A stretch of 64,000 nucleotides of DNA, taken from assembly GCA_963759175.1 (NCBI GenBank), contig CAVWXP010000010.1, positions 372,001 through 436,000 of the forward strand, in the 5' to 3' direction. Below, piece after piece: positions 44,351 to 53,258 of this stretch; the first letter of the stretch is position 1, and every line of letters starts with the position of its first letter. The position numbers were made by a program, and so were the translations under genes. A model generated the notes under the pieces. The model was given only the letters and a program-made list of their open reading frames with translations. It made no database searches and was not told the origin of the DNA. The DNA is from SZUA-442 sp963759175. GTDB taxonomy: Bacteria; Actinomycetota; Acidimicrobiia; Spongiisociales; UBA5794.

Positions 44351-44443
44351 CCGGCAGGTCAGCCGAAGGACGGGCCGTCGACCGAAGGCGGTCTCCACCC
44401 CGGATCGTCGGCCCCCCGGTGGCCCATCGGGCATAATCGCCAC

Positions 44444-45430
44444 ATGGCCAAGGACGCACAGGTGGATGCCGCCGGGATCGAGGTGCGCATCTCGAGCCCC
44501 GACAAGGTGGTGTTCCCCGACCGGGGATGGACGAAGCTCGACATCGCAGAGCACTTCGCCATGTGCGGCGTCGGAGCGCTGCGCAACGTCTACAACCGGC
44601 CAACGATGCTCAAACGGTGGACGAAGGGCGTCGACCACGAGCCGTTCTACGTCAAGCGGGTACCGGCGTCGGCCCGCTCCACCGTCGACGTGACGTTCCC
44701 TTCGGCGCGACCGGGCACGATGTTCCTCCCCCTCGAGGTTCGTGATGTCGTGTGGATGGCCCAGATGAACTGCCTCGACCTGCATCCGTGGAACGCACGG
44801 GGCGACGACCTCGACCACGCAGACGAGCTGCGCATCGACCTCGACCCGACCGATGACTTCGGCTTCGATGCGGTGATCGACGTCGCCCACACGATCCACG
44901 AGATCCTCGGTGAGCTCGGACTCGTCGGATGGCCGAAGACATCCGGGAGTCGCGGCATCCACATCAACGTGCGTCTCGCTCCTCGTTGGGACTACTACGC
45001 CGTACGGAGGGCATGTCTGGCGATCGCCAGGGAGGCCGAGCGCCGCAACGATCTCGCCACCACGAAGTGGTGGAAGGAGGAGCGATCCGGGGTGTTCATC
45101 GACTTCAACCAGAACGCGAGGGACAAGTCGGTCGCTTCGGCCTATTCCGTACGGCACACGGGTTGGGTGTCGACGCCGTTCCGGTGGAGCGAGCTCGAAG
45201 GGACATCGAGCGCCATGTGCGACGTCATGTCGTTCAAGGAGCGGTGGGCCGACGTCGGGGACCTGACCGAAGGGATCGACGAGGCGACCGGGGATCTCGG
45301 CGCCGCCCTCGCCTGGGTCGCCAGGGACGAGGACGATGGGCTCGGCGATGCGCCGTGGCCGCCGCACTACCCGAAGATGCCCGGTGAGCCTCCCCGCGTG
45401 CAGCCGTCGAAACGGCGTATGGACGGATGA
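44444..45430 (+). CDS. Stand-alone LigD-type DNA polymerase/primase domain
   Basis: A 328-residue archaeo-eukaryotic-primase-fold polymerase like the PolDom of bacterial LigD, which fills gaps at double-strand breaks in non-homologous end joining. SSPDKVVFPDRGWTKLDIAE begins the domain. The metal-binding pair is in ELRIDLDPTDD, and the SGSRGIHINV motif binds nucleotide. There is no ligase or nuclease domain attached. CATAAT at 44432-44437 is 6 bases before the ATG, suggesting a leaderless start. A separate ATP-dependent ligase lies at 49100; Ku is not in the window. Confidence 0.86.
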   Translation: MAKDAQVDAAGIEVRISSPDKVVFPDRGWTKLDIAEHFAMCGVGALRNVYNRPTMLKRWTKGVDHEPFYVKRVPASARSTVDVTFPSARPGTMFLPLEVRDVVWMAQMNCLDLHPWNARGDDLDHADELRIDLDPTDDFGFDAVIDVAHTIHEILGELGLVGWPKTSGSRGIHINVRLAPRWDYYAVRRACLAIAREAERRNDLATTKWWKEERSGVFIDFNQNARDKSVASAYSVRHTGWVSTPFRWSELEGTSSAMCDVMSFKERWADVGDLTEGIDEATGDLGAALAWVARDEDDGLGDAPWPPHYPKMPGEPPRVQPSKRRMDG

Positions 45431-45491
45431 CCGCCGGACCGCACGGGCCGCATCAGTGACGCGCTCGAGGGCCCGGTAGCCTCGCCATCCG

Positions 45492-46709
45492 ATGACGACA
45501 CTCGACACGGGGGAATCCACCCGACGACGCCTGATCGGCACGATGTTCGCCGGGAACGCCATGAGCTCCACGGGGTTCATAGCGATGGCGACCGTCGCCA
45601 GCCTCGTTGCCGAGGATCTCACGAGCTCGACGAGCCTCGCCGGTCTGGCCTCCACCACGAGCACCCTCGGCGTTGCCCTCGGAGCCGGGGTCCTGTCATG
45701 GGCCGCGTTGCGAGCGGGCAGGCGCCGCTCGTTCACCGTTGGCTATCTCACGGCCGTGATCGGTGCTGTGGCCGTCATGCTGTCCATACCCACGGGCAGC
45801 TTCCCCCTCCTCCTCGTGGGCATGTTCACGGCCGGAGCGGGCCGAAGCGTCGACCAACTGACACGGTACGCCGCCGGTGACATGCGTACCGAGGATCGCA
45901 GAGCAGGCGCCATCAGCATCATCGTGTGGGCATCGACCATCGGCGCGGTGTTCGGTCCCCTGCTGATCGGCCCCACGAGTGCCTTCGGTGTCGCGCTCGG
46001 GCTCGACGAACTCGCCGGTCCCGTGCTCGTCGGCGTCGCCGGATTCGGACTCGCTGGCATCCTGACAGCGGTCGCACTGCGACCTGATCCCCTCGCGCTC
46101 GCCATCGCCGACCATCCGGATGTCTCGAGCATCGCTCGACCGCTGCGTGACCTCCTCTCGTCGCGCATGGTCCAGCTCAGCATCAGCGCCATCGTGGTGA
46201 GCCAGGCAGTCATGGTGCTGGTCATGGTCATGACACCGATCCACATCCGGGCGAACGACGGGAGCCTCGCCACGGTTGGCTGGGTGATGATGGCCCACAC
46301 GCTCGGTATGTTCGCCATCGCACCGGTGACGGGGTTCCTCGTCGATCGCCTGGGACCCGTCCTCATGATCGGCGTTGCGATTGGGACGTTCGTCGTGGCC
46401 TGCTTGATCGCTGCCGCGGCCACCACGGCATCCACGCCCCTGCTCATCGTGGGCCTGTTCCTGCTCGGCGTCGCGTGGAACTTCGGATTCGTGGCTGGGA
46501 GCACGCTCCTCCAGGTGGACGCCTCGGTACCCGATCGACTGCGCCTCCAAGGCTTCGCCGACAGCACAGCGTGGGTCACGAGCGCAGTGGCTGCCGGGTT
46601 GTCGGGAGTCGTGGTCGCATGGAGCTCCTACGGCGTCCTCGCCATCGTGGGGGCCATGGCCGTCCTCGTCCTGGTGCTTCCCGTGTACCGGGCACGAACG
46701 GCGTGGTGA
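45492..46709 (+). CDS. Major facilitator superfamily transporter
   Basis: A 405-residue transporter with about twelve membrane segments. AALRAGRRRSFTVGYL fits the basic loop between segments 2 and 3, and VTGFLVDRLGPVLMIGVAIG the matching loop in the second half. A GAGRSVDQLTRYAAGDM stretch lies near segment 4-5. The first residues are polar, with no signal peptide. Substrate unknown. TAGCCT at 45477-45482 is 9 bases before the ATG. It is followed by palindrome copy B and a hairpin. Confidence 0.82.
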   Translation: MTTLDTGESTRRRLIGTMFAGNAMSSTGFIAMATVASLVAEDLTSSTSLAGLASTTSTLGVALGAGVLSWAALRAGRRRSFTVGYLTAVIGAVAVMLSIPTGSFPLLLVGMFTAGAGRSVDQLTRYAAGDMRTEDRRAGAISIIVWASTIGAVFGPLLIGPTSAFGVALGLDELAGPVLVGVAGFGLAGILTAVALRPDPLALAIADHPDVSSIARPLRDLLSSRMVQLSISAIVVSQAVMVLVMVMTPIHIRANDGSLATVGWVMMAHTLGMFAIAPVTGFLVDRLGPVLMIGVAIGTFVVACLIAAAATTASTPLLIVGLFLLGVAWNFGFVAGSTLLQVDASVPDRLRLQGFADSTAWVTSAVAAGLSGVVVAWSSYGVLAIVGAMAVLVLVLPVYRARTAW

Positions 46710-46725
46710 TTCCCCACCGTCTCAG

Positions 46726-46778
46726 CGTTCTTGCGTATATGGCGTTCATGCAGGAAGAACGCTGTTTACGCAAGAACG
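46726..46778. repeat. GTTCTTGCGTA palindrome, copy B
   Basis: A 53-base imperfect palindrome (arms match at about 18 of 21 positions around a short loop) in the gap between the convergent MFS and channel genes. It is most like copy A, sharing ATGGCGTTCA and GAACGCT inside the arms. Three bases on, an independent hairpin at 46781-46810 follows. Confidence 0.85.
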
Positions 46779-46780
46779 AA

Positions 46781-46810
46781 AACGGGGGACGGCCGAAGCC
46801 GCCCCCCGTT
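46781..46810 (-). terminator. Terminator of the minus-strand channel gene
   Basis: A 13-pair stem with one mismatch (AACGGGGGACGGC with its partner) and a CGAA tetraloop starts 17 bases past the channel gene stop. On the minus strand it is followed by TTCGTTCTT, a modest T-rich tail, so it probably ends that transcript. Confidence 0.65.
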
Positions 46811-46827
46811 CATCAGTGGACCCGGGC

Positions 46828-47538
46828 TCAGTAGCCGCCGCCACCTTCCTGGTTGTCATGGTCCCGATGCGTCTCGGCAGCAATGCGCTCGCTGACGCCC
46901 GGCGTGCCGTACTTGCCCCACCATTGCTTGGCCGCATCGATACCGCCGACCCCGAACGCGATGGCGAGTGCGACCCCGAACGCTGCGACGATGATCTTCA
47001 CCACGTCCTCGGCGAAGTTGACGTTGAGCAGCTCGAAGGCGAACAAGAGGCCGAACAGGATGATGCCGATCTGGATCAGCCATGTGAGCCACGGAACGCC
47101 ACGTTCAGTTGCGAACGGCCGGACCAGATCCGCCGTCCAGTTGGCGACGGCCGCGGCGATGATGACGATGACCGCTGCAAGGATGAGCATCGGAACCCAT
47201 GCCAGCAACCGCTCGAGCAGGTCCTCGATGGTGTCGAGCTGGAGCACACGCACGACGATCAGTGCCAGGACGATGAATCCGTAGGCGTACACGATCGTGG
47301 CCGTGATCGATGCCGGTGTCTCGTCGGTGCCATCGAGCGCCGCGGTGACGCCGGAGCGCTTCCACACGGTGTCGAGGGCGGCAGATCCGAGCACGCGTTC
47401 GACGATCTTTCGAATCCACTTCAGGATCCATCGACCGATGATCAGGATCAGGAGCGCGATTGCGATCAGGATGATCCATTCGACGAGTGTCTCGCCGAGG
47501 CTCCGGAGCTCCTCGAGTAGTCGATCCCAAAATGACAT
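46828..47538 (-). CDS. TM-helix (mechanosensitive channel-like) membrane protein
   Basis: A 236-residue membrane protein with four to five hydrophobic segments and the conserved TM-helix repeats found in CmpX and other mechanosensitive-channel-like proteins. AFGVALAIAFGVGGIDAAKQ resembles the pore-lining glycine/alanine helix of MscS channels, but the MscS beta domain is missing. The start is the ATG at 47538 with AAGGA about 7 bases upstream; an ATG two codons earlier is possible. It is divergent from the acyltransferase and convergent with the MFS gene. Channel activity is inferred. Confidence 0.72.
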   Translation of the reverse strand: MSFWDRLLEELRSLGETLVEWIILIAIALLILIIGRWILKWIRKIVERVLGSAALDTVWKRSGVTAALDGTDETPASITATIVYAYGFIVLALIVVRVLQLDTIEDLLERLLAWVPMLILAAVIVIIAAAVANWTADLVRPFATERGVPWLTWLIQIGIILFGLLFAFELLNVNFAEDVVKIIVAAFGVALAIAFGVGGIDAAKQWWGKYGTPGVSERIAAETHRDHDNQEGGGGY

Positions 47539-47677
47539 GGGCATTCCTTCCTGTGTCGACCATCTGACCATACTCGATGGCACCGATCCGGCCAGGACGA
47601 CAGGTCGGCCCGTCCGGCGGTCACGACCGATGCGATCATCGGTCGACTCGGCGTCCCGGGATCGCCACAATGGCCCC

Positions 47678-49024
47678 GTGGCCCTCACCTACCTGACCCG
47701 CGTCAAACGAGCCGTCGATACGACACCGCCGTCACGCAACCGTGTCGTCGACGTCTGGCGCGTCATCGCCCTCCTCGTCGTCGTGTTCGGGCACTGGCTC
47801 GCAGCGTCGATCTGGGTCACCCCCGATGGTGACACGCTGACCATGAACACCCTCGAGTGGATCCCGTATGCGGCGTGGTTCACCTGGGTGATCCAGGTGA
47901 TGCCCGTCTTCTTCTTCGTGGGCGGGTACGCCAACGCCAAGGCCATCTCGTCGAGCACCACGAACCGTCGGAGTTGGCTCACGACACGGTTCCGACGCCT
48001 GTACACCCCGGCCGTGCCGGTGATCGTCGTATGGAGCGCACTGGCGTTCATCCTGCGCAATTGGATCGACGCCGACCTCATCTACGCCGGCGTCCTCAAC
48101 GCGACCATTCCCCTGTGGTTCCTCGCCGTGTACCTGATGCTGATCGCCATCGCCCCGCTCACCCATGCGTGGTGGCGGCGGTGGCGAACGGCGTCGATCG
48201 CTGCCTTCGCCCTATGTGCGGTCGTCGTCGACCTGGCCTACCGCGTGATCGACATACCGGGCGTTGGCTGGCTCAACCTGGTGTTCGTGTGGGGCACCGT
48301 CCATCAGATCGGATACTGGTGGGCGGATCGGGAGTCGTCGGCCACGATGCCGTCGCCGCGGTCGGCCCTCATGGGTTCCGGTATCGCCCTTGCGACACTC
48401 ATCGCCGTCACCACAGCGAAGTGGTACCCGGTGCCCATGATCACCATCCCCGGCGGCGGCCCACAGAACGTGACGCCTCCCACGTTCGCCATCGTGTTGC
48501 TCGCGTGCGTCCAGATCGGTGTCATCCTCGCCACCGCGGATCGGGTCACGGCGTGGGCGGGCCGTCGCAGGCCGTGGACGTTCGTCGTGGCGGTGTCCGG
48601 GTTCATGATGTCGATCTACGTATGGCACCTGACGGCCCTGTCGCTCACGATCGCCGTGGGCATCTTCACCTTCGACGGCGTCGCCTTCTCGCTCGAACCG
48701 GGAACGGCGGCGTGGTGGATCACCCGACCCGTGTTCTACGTGGTCCTCATCACGGTGACGGGGATGATCGTCGCGCTGTTCGCACGGTTCGAGCACGACA
48801 TCGACACCTCGACTCACCATCGCCCGATGGCGTTCGTGTTCGCTGGCATGGCAGCGACGATCGTCGCGCTGTCGGCAACCGCCTTCGTCTACCTGGTCGA
48901 CCGCGACGCGAACATCACGTGGTGGATCCCCCTCGTGGCCATCGTCGCCGCTGCCCTGATCGGCGCCTACCCAGCGAGCTGGCGGCGGGCCCGCGAGTCC
49001 CGCCTCGACAACGCGCTGTCCTGA
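47678..49024 (+). CDS. Acyltransferase 3 family membrane protein
   Basis: A 448-residue membrane acyltransferase with about ten spans, of the OafA/AT3 type that adds acyl groups to surface sugars or lipids. The conserved first-span histidine is in VVVFGHWLAAS, and the family arginine-rich loop LTTRFRRLYTP follows the second span. GTG start at 47678, with a weak CACAAT hexamer 6 bases upstream. Acceptor unknown. It is divergent from the channel-like gene and precedes the ligase gene on the same strand. Confidence 0.78.
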   Translation: MALTYLTRVKRAVDTTPPSRNRVVDVWRVIALLVVVFGHWLAASIWVTPDGDTLTMNTLEWIPYAAWFTWVIQVMPVFFFVGGYANAKAISSSTTNRRSWLTTRFRRLYTPAVPVIVVWSALAFILRNWIDADLIYAGVLNATIPLWFLAVYLMLIAIAPLTHAWWRRWRTASIAAFALCAVVVDLAYRVIDIPGVGWLNLVFVWGTVHQIGYWWADRESSATMPSPRSALMGSGIALATLIAVTTAKWYPVPMITIPGGGPQNVTPPTFAIVLLACVQIGVILATADRVTAWAGRRRPWTFVVAVSGFMMSIYVWHLTALSLTIAVGIFTFDGVAFSLEPGTAAWWITRPVFYVVLITVTGMIVALFARFEHDIDTSTHHRPMAFVFAGMAATIVALSATAFVYLVDRDANITWWIPLVAIVAAALIGAYPASWRRARESRLDNALS

Positions 49025-49099
49025 TGTGACGACGAGGAAGCTCTGGGTGGTCGCGACGCAGGCTCGCCGCAACATCGCCAGTCGATAGGCTTGCACGCC

Positions 49100-50179
49100 A
49101 TGGATCTCCCGGTGATGCCCCCCGTCAGTCCGATGCTCGCCAAGCCGGCGTCGTCGCTGCCACTTGGCGATGTCTCCTACGAACCGAAGTGGGACGGCTA
49201 CCGCTGCATCGTGTTCCGTGACGGCGACGAGGTCATCATGGGCTCGCGCAACGAGAAGCCCCTCAACCGATACTTCCCCGAGCTGCTCGAACCCTTCCGC
49301 GCCAGCCTGCCCGAACGCTGCGTCGTCGACGGCGAGGTGATCGTCGCCATCGACGGGACACTCGACTTCGACGCCCTCGGCCAACGCATCCATCCCGCCG
49401 AATCGAGGGTTCGGATGCTCGCTGACGCGACACCGGCGTCGTTCGTGGCGTTCGATGTCCTCGCCCTCGGCGACGAATCGTTGATCGACCAACCCTTCCG
49501 CGCTCGCCGGTCGGTGCTCGAATCGATCGCCGACACCTTCGATCCCCCGGTGCACCTCGCCCCATCCACCCTCGACCCCGACCGGGCGATGGTCTGGTTC
49601 GACGAGTTCGAGGGTGCCGGTCTCGACGGACTGATCATCAAGCCGCTCGACCAACCGTACGTATCCGGCAAACGCACCCAGTTCAAACTCAAGCATGTGC
49701 GCACAGCCGACTGCGTGGTGGCCGGGTACCGCATGCACAAATCCGGTGACGGCGTTGGATCACTCGTGCTCGGCCTCTATGACCCTGACGGTCGACTCAG
49801 ACACGTGGGTGTGGCCGCGAGCTTCACCGCGAAACGTCGCGCCGAACTCCTCGCCGACCTCGCACCCATGGCGCTCGACGACATCAACGACCACCCCTGG
49901 TCCTCCTGGATGGATGCCGAGGCCAACGCGGATGGCACGATGCCAGGTGCCCCGAACCGATGGAGCGGCGCGGGTGGGCGTGACCATGCGTGGATACCAC
50001 TGGCACCCGACCGGGTGGTTGAGGTCCAGTACACATGGGCGACGGCGGGTCGATTCCGTGGCACGACGAGGCTGCTGCGCTGGCGACCCGACCGTGAGCC
50101 GACCTCGTGTCACACCGATCAACTTGCCGCGCCGGAGCCGCTCACGCCGACGTCGTCCCTTCGGACGATCGTGGGTTGA
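49100..50179 (+). CDS. ATP-dependent DNA ligase, LigC type
   Basis: A 359-residue ligase that seals nicks with ATP. The adenylation motif is EPKWDGYR with the active-site lysine, followed by VVDGEVIVAIDG, FVAFDVLALG and GLDGLIIKPLDQPYVSGKR. The OB-fold part has FKLKHVRTADCVVAGYR and later VVEVQYTWA. It lacks polymerase and nuclease domains, as in LigC of mycobacteria. A TTG at 49091 is possible, but the ATG at 49100 is favoured because TAGGCT at 49086-49091 is 8 bases upstream. Together with the polymerase at 44444 it could serve an NHEJ-type or base-excision repair path. Confidence 0.88.
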   Translation: MDLPVMPPVSPMLAKPASSLPLGDVSYEPKWDGYRCIVFRDGDEVIMGSRNEKPLNRYFPELLEPFRASLPERCVVDGEVIVAIDGTLDFDALGQRIHPAESRVRMLADATPASFVAFDVLALGDESLIDQPFRARRSVLESIADTFDPPVHLAPSTLDPDRAMVWFDEFEGAGLDGLIIKPLDQPYVSGKRTQFKLKHVRTADCVVAGYRMHKSGDGVGSLVLGLYDPDGRLRHVGVAASFTAKRRAELLADLAPMALDDINDHPWSSWMDAEANADGTMPGAPNRWSGAGGRDHAWIPLAPDRVVEVQYTWATAGRFRGTTRLLRWRPDREPTSCHTDQLAAPEPLTPTSSLRTIVG

Positions 50180-50234
50180 GCATCCCGCGGGATCGGTCTC
50201 CTGCACCGGCGCCGCACGAGGTAACGTCGGTGCC

Positions 50235-51326
50235 ATGGCGACACTGATCACCATCACCCCGCCCTCCGGTGAGCCCTACCCGCTCGCGATCGAGGGCACA
50301 CAGTTCGTCGATCCGGCCGATGCGGTGATCGACGGCGAGATCGACACCGTGGGCCTGTGGGCGCTTCCCGGTCTCGCCGACGCCCATGCCCACCTCACGA
50401 TGACGACCCCCGACGACATCAAGGGGATCAGCGACGAACAGATGCTGGCGAACATCCCGGTCCATGCATGGGCTCATGTCGAGCGAGGTGTCCTCCTCAT
50501 CCTCGACAAGGGCGGCGGCTCGGACCTGAGCCTCGTGTCGCTGGACCACGACGCCGACCTGCGGCCCCACATCGAGGTCGCCGGCGGCATCATCCACCCC
50601 AAGAACGGCTACATGGCCGGCTTCGGCGTGGAGGTGGAGCCCGACGACCTGATCGACCACGTCCGGTCCGTGGCATCGACGCGGGGCGGGTGGGTCAAGA
50701 TCGTCGGTGATTGGCCGCGTCGTGGTCTCGGCCCGGTCGTGAACTACCCGTTCGACCGGCTCTCCGAGGCCGTCGAGGTGGTCCACGCTGCCGGCGCACG
50801 CGTCGCCATCCACACCATGGCACACGCTGCGTCAGAGGCCGTGGCCGCCGGGGTCGACTCCATCGAGCACGGACCGTTCCTCACCAGCGACGACGTGACC
50901 GCCCTGGCCGCGAGGGGCGGCGCCTGGGTCCCGACCATCGTCAACATGCTCCACTTCGTCGACGTGCTCGGATCGGACTCGACCGGGGGACGCATGTTCC
51001 TCGACGGTCTCGACCGCATGCGCGACAACCTGCCACTCGCCGAGAGCCTCGGTCTCACCGTGCTCGCCGGTACCGACATGGCCGTGCCACACGGCGAGGT
51101 GTCGACGGAGGCCATGCGCCTCCACGAATACGGCTTGTCACACGGCGCGGCATCCGCGGCGGCGAGTACCTCGGCATACGCGTATGTCGGCAAGGACGAC
51201 GCCCTCGCTGCCGGCCAGGTCGCCGACGCCGTGTTCTTCGATCGTGACCCGTTCACCGACGTCAGCGTCCTCGCATCACCTGAGCTCATCGTGCACCGGG
51301 GACGCATCATCGGTGACGCCACGTGA
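50235..51326 (+). CDS. Amidohydrolase family protein
   Basis: A 363-residue metal-dependent hydrolase of the amidohydrolase superfamily. The N-terminal beta-strand HxH motif is LADAHAHLT, with further metal or substrate residues in AIHTMAH, SIEHGPFL and GTDMAVPHGE, and the end region VADAVFFDRDPFTDVSVL. The compact composite domain resembles imidazolonepropionase-like and prolidase-type members; substrate unknown. TAACGT at 50222-50227 is 7 bases before the ATG. The stop overlaps the next gene by 4 bases. Confidence 0.8.
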   Translation: MATLITITPPSGEPYPLAIEGTQFVDPADAVIDGEIDTVGLWALPGLADAHAHLTMTTPDDIKGISDEQMLANIPVHAWAHVERGVLLILDKGGGSDLSLVSLDHDADLRPHIEVAGGIIHPKNGYMAGFGVEVEPDDLIDHVRSVASTRGGWVKIVGDWPRRGLGPVVNYPFDRLSEAVEVVHAAGARVAIHTMAHAASEAVAAGVDSIEHGPFLTSDDVTALAARGGAWVPTIVNMLHFVDVLGSDSTGGRMFLDGLDRMRDNLPLAESLGLTVLAGTDMAVPHGEVSTEAMRLHEYGLSHGAASAAASTSAYAYVGKDDALAAGQVADAVFFDRDPFTDVSVLASPELIVHRGRIIGDAT

Positions 51327-52093
51327 CGGAGGCGTCCTACACGCGCGATGGCGCCGTGTACACGCCAACGGACTATGTGACGGGTCCCTGGGATCCGACG
51401 TTGAGCCACGCAGGACCCCCAGCCGGGCTCCTGATCGACGTGATCGCACGCAGCGACGCCGATATGGGAATCACCCGCGTGACGTTCGAGATCCCGAAGG
51501 GCATACCGAAGGTGCCTGCCACGATCTCGCTCACAGAGCTTCGCCCCGGTCGCAAGATCCGCCTGGTCGAGGCCACCCTCGACGATCTGGCGGGCGTGCC
51601 CCTCATGGTCGCGAGGGCCTGGCTCATCCGCGTATCGGACGACGACCTGCCGAGGTCGGATCCCTTCCCCATGGAGTTCCCGCACCCCGAATCGTGCGAG
51701 CCGCTCGAGTTCCCCCATCGGGGCATCGGCTACATGGATGCCGTCGAGATGCGTCGGATCTCCGGCAACCCCTTCCGCGGAGGACCCGCCGCCATATGGA
51801 TACGTCAGACGATGCCGCTGGTGGCCGGGCACGAGACCGACGCCTATGCGCGATGCGGTGTTTTCGGCGACCTCGGCAACGGGATCGCGGCGATGGACTC
51901 GATGCGCGACCTCATGGCCATCAACACCGATCTGACCCTGTACCTGACGCGACGCCCGGTCTCGGAATGGATGGCGATACGGTCAACGACGGTGTCCCAC
52001 GGATTGGGGCTAGGCATCTCGGACTCGTTGGTATACGATGCGTCCGGATTCGTAGGCACGGCGAACCAATCGCTGTTCATCGACCGAAGATGA
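51323..52093 (+). CDS. TesB-like acyl-CoA thioesterase
   Basis: A 256-residue double-hotdog protein of the 4HBT_3/TesB-like group. HAGPPAGLLIDVIAR and VTFEIPKGIPKVP form the first repeat, and AAMDSMRDLMAINTDLTLYL with EWMAIRSTTVSHGLG the second. It should release fatty acids from CoA. GTG start overlapping the amidohydrolase stop, so the two genes are coupled. Substrate range unknown. Confidence 0.78.
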   Translation: MTEASYTRDGAVYTPTDYVTGPWDPTLSHAGPPAGLLIDVIARSDADMGITRVTFEIPKGIPKVPATISLTELRPGRKIRLVEATLDDLAGVPLMVARAWLIRVSDDDLPRSDPFPMEFPHPESCEPLEFPHRGIGYMDAVEMRRISGNPFRGGPAAIWIRQTMPLVAGHETDAYARCGVFGDLGNGIAAMDSMRDLMAINTDLTLYLTRRPVSEWMAIRSTTVSHGLGLGISDSLVYDASGFVGTANQSLFIDRR

Positions 52094-52200
52094 CATGCGG
52101 GAACTCCTGAGCCCTCCGCAACGTCTTACACGTATCCACCCAATACGAACCCCAAAGCGGCGGCCGCATCCGTCCAGGACGTCGATGCGCACCGAATATA

Positions 52201-52216
52201 TGTGAAGGAATTCACA
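52201..52216 (+). promoter_or_regulatory. Palindrome enclosing the sigma factor ribosome-binding site
   Basis: TGTGAAGGAATTCACA is a perfect 6-4-6 inverted repeat whose spacer holds the GGAA of the Shine-Dalgarno sequence; the ATG follows at 52219. It could be an RNA hairpin presenting or hiding the ribosome site, or a protein operator. The surrounding stretch (about 52190-52220) is markedly AT-richer than its neighbours. Confidence 0.55.
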
Positions 52217-52218
52217 AA

Positions 52219-53148
52219 ATGACAGCACGACAAGCACTCACCCCAACGGAGGTCGGCGACAGCCTGACCACCTATCTGGCGGACATCGCCAACCACGAAC
52301 TGCTCACCGCCGACGACGAGGTCGATCTCGCCCAGGCGATCGAAGCCGGCCGCGAGGCCGAGGAGAAGCTGGCCGAGGGCGGCGTCAAGGGCGCCGAAAA
52401 GGTCAAGCTCCAGCGCACCGCCCGTCGCGGCAAGGAAGCCAAGGATCGCTTCGCCCAGGCGAACCTGCGCCTCGTGGTGTCACAGGCAAAGCGGTATCGC
52501 AGCCAATACGGCATCGAATTCGTCGACCTCATCCAGGAGGGCAACCTCGGCCTCATCCGTGCGGTCGAGAAGTTCGACTGGCGCAAGGGCTTCAAGTTCT
52601 CCACCTACGCCACATGGTGGATCCGCCAGGCCATGCAGCGTGCCGTTGCCGAGAAGTCACGCACCGTGCGCCTCCCCAACTCGCTCCACGACACCCTGTT
52701 GACCCTCAACGGCACCCGCAACCGACTGCTGTCGGAACTCGGCCGTGAGCCCACCTCCGAGGAACTCTCCGACGAGTCAGGTCTCCGTCTCGATCAGGTC
52801 CTCGAAGCCCAGCTCGTCGCCGACTCCGTCTCGCTCGAATCGCCCGTCGGCGAGGATGGCGCCGTGCTCGGCGACTTCGTCGCCCACGATGACGAGGATG
52901 ATCCCGTCCGCGAAACCGAGCGTCAGTCGACGATCGACGCACTCCGCGAAGCGATCGACCGGCTCCCCGAACGTGAGGCCTACATCCTCTCCAAGCGGGT
53001 CGGCTTCGATGACGGGCTCCCCCGCACCCATGAGGAGATCGGCAAGCACCTCGAGCTCGGCCCGACCCGGGTCCGTTCCCTCGAGAAGCAGGCCCTGTCG
53101 AGGCTCCGCCACCCCGCCTTCGGCCTCCGCCAGGAAGCCGACTTCTAG
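52219..53148 (+). CDS. Group 2 sigma-70 family RNA polymerase sigma factor
   Basis: A 309-residue sigma factor with regions 1.2 (DSLTTYLADIANHELLTADD), 2 (AQANLRLVVSQAKRYRSQYG, LIQEGNLGLIRAVEKFDWRK, FSTYATWWIRQAMQRAV), 3 and 4 (THEEIGKHLELGPTRVRSLEKQ-type helix-turn-helix, in parts). It lacks region 1.1, as in non-essential SigB/HrdA-like group 2 factors that run stress or stationary-phase genes on near-housekeeping promoters. AAGGAA provides the ribosome site inside a palindrome. No anti-sigma gene is adjacent. A strong hairpin follows. Confidence 0.88.
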   Translation: MTARQALTPTEVGDSLTTYLADIANHELLTADDEVDLAQAIEAGREAEEKLAEGGVKGAEKVKLQRTARRGKEAKDRFAQANLRLVVSQAKRYRSQYGIEFVDLIQEGNLGLIRAVEKFDWRKGFKFSTYATWWIRQAMQRAVAEKSRTVRLPNSLHDTLLTLNGTRNRLLSELGREPTSEELSDESGLRLDQVLEAQLVADSVSLESPVGEDGAVLGDFVAHDDEDDPVRETERQSTIDALREAIDRLPEREAYILSKRVGFDDGLPRTHEEIGKHLELGPTRVRSLEKQALSRLRHPAFGLRQEADF

Positions 53149-53173
53149 ACATCAGCCTTCGAGGCACCGTGCC

Positions 53174-53199
53174 GACAGCCGCCCCACGGGGCGGCTGTC
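53174..53199 (+). terminator. Terminator after the sigma factor gene
   Basis: GACAGCCGCCCC pairs perfectly with GGGGCGGCTGTC around a minimal loop, 25 bases past the stop. The tail TGTCGTGCGTCCTGG has few T residues, as is common in high-GC genomes. Confidence 0.7.
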
Positions 53200-53258
53200 G
53201 TGCGTCCTGGCCCGGTCGGTGACCCAACAGCCGTCGTGGTGCCACCATGCGATAGGAT

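Noticed and set aside
44444..50179. A full NHEJ operon with Ku
   Set aside because: No Ku-like sequence was found in the window; only a polymerase domain and a ligase are present.
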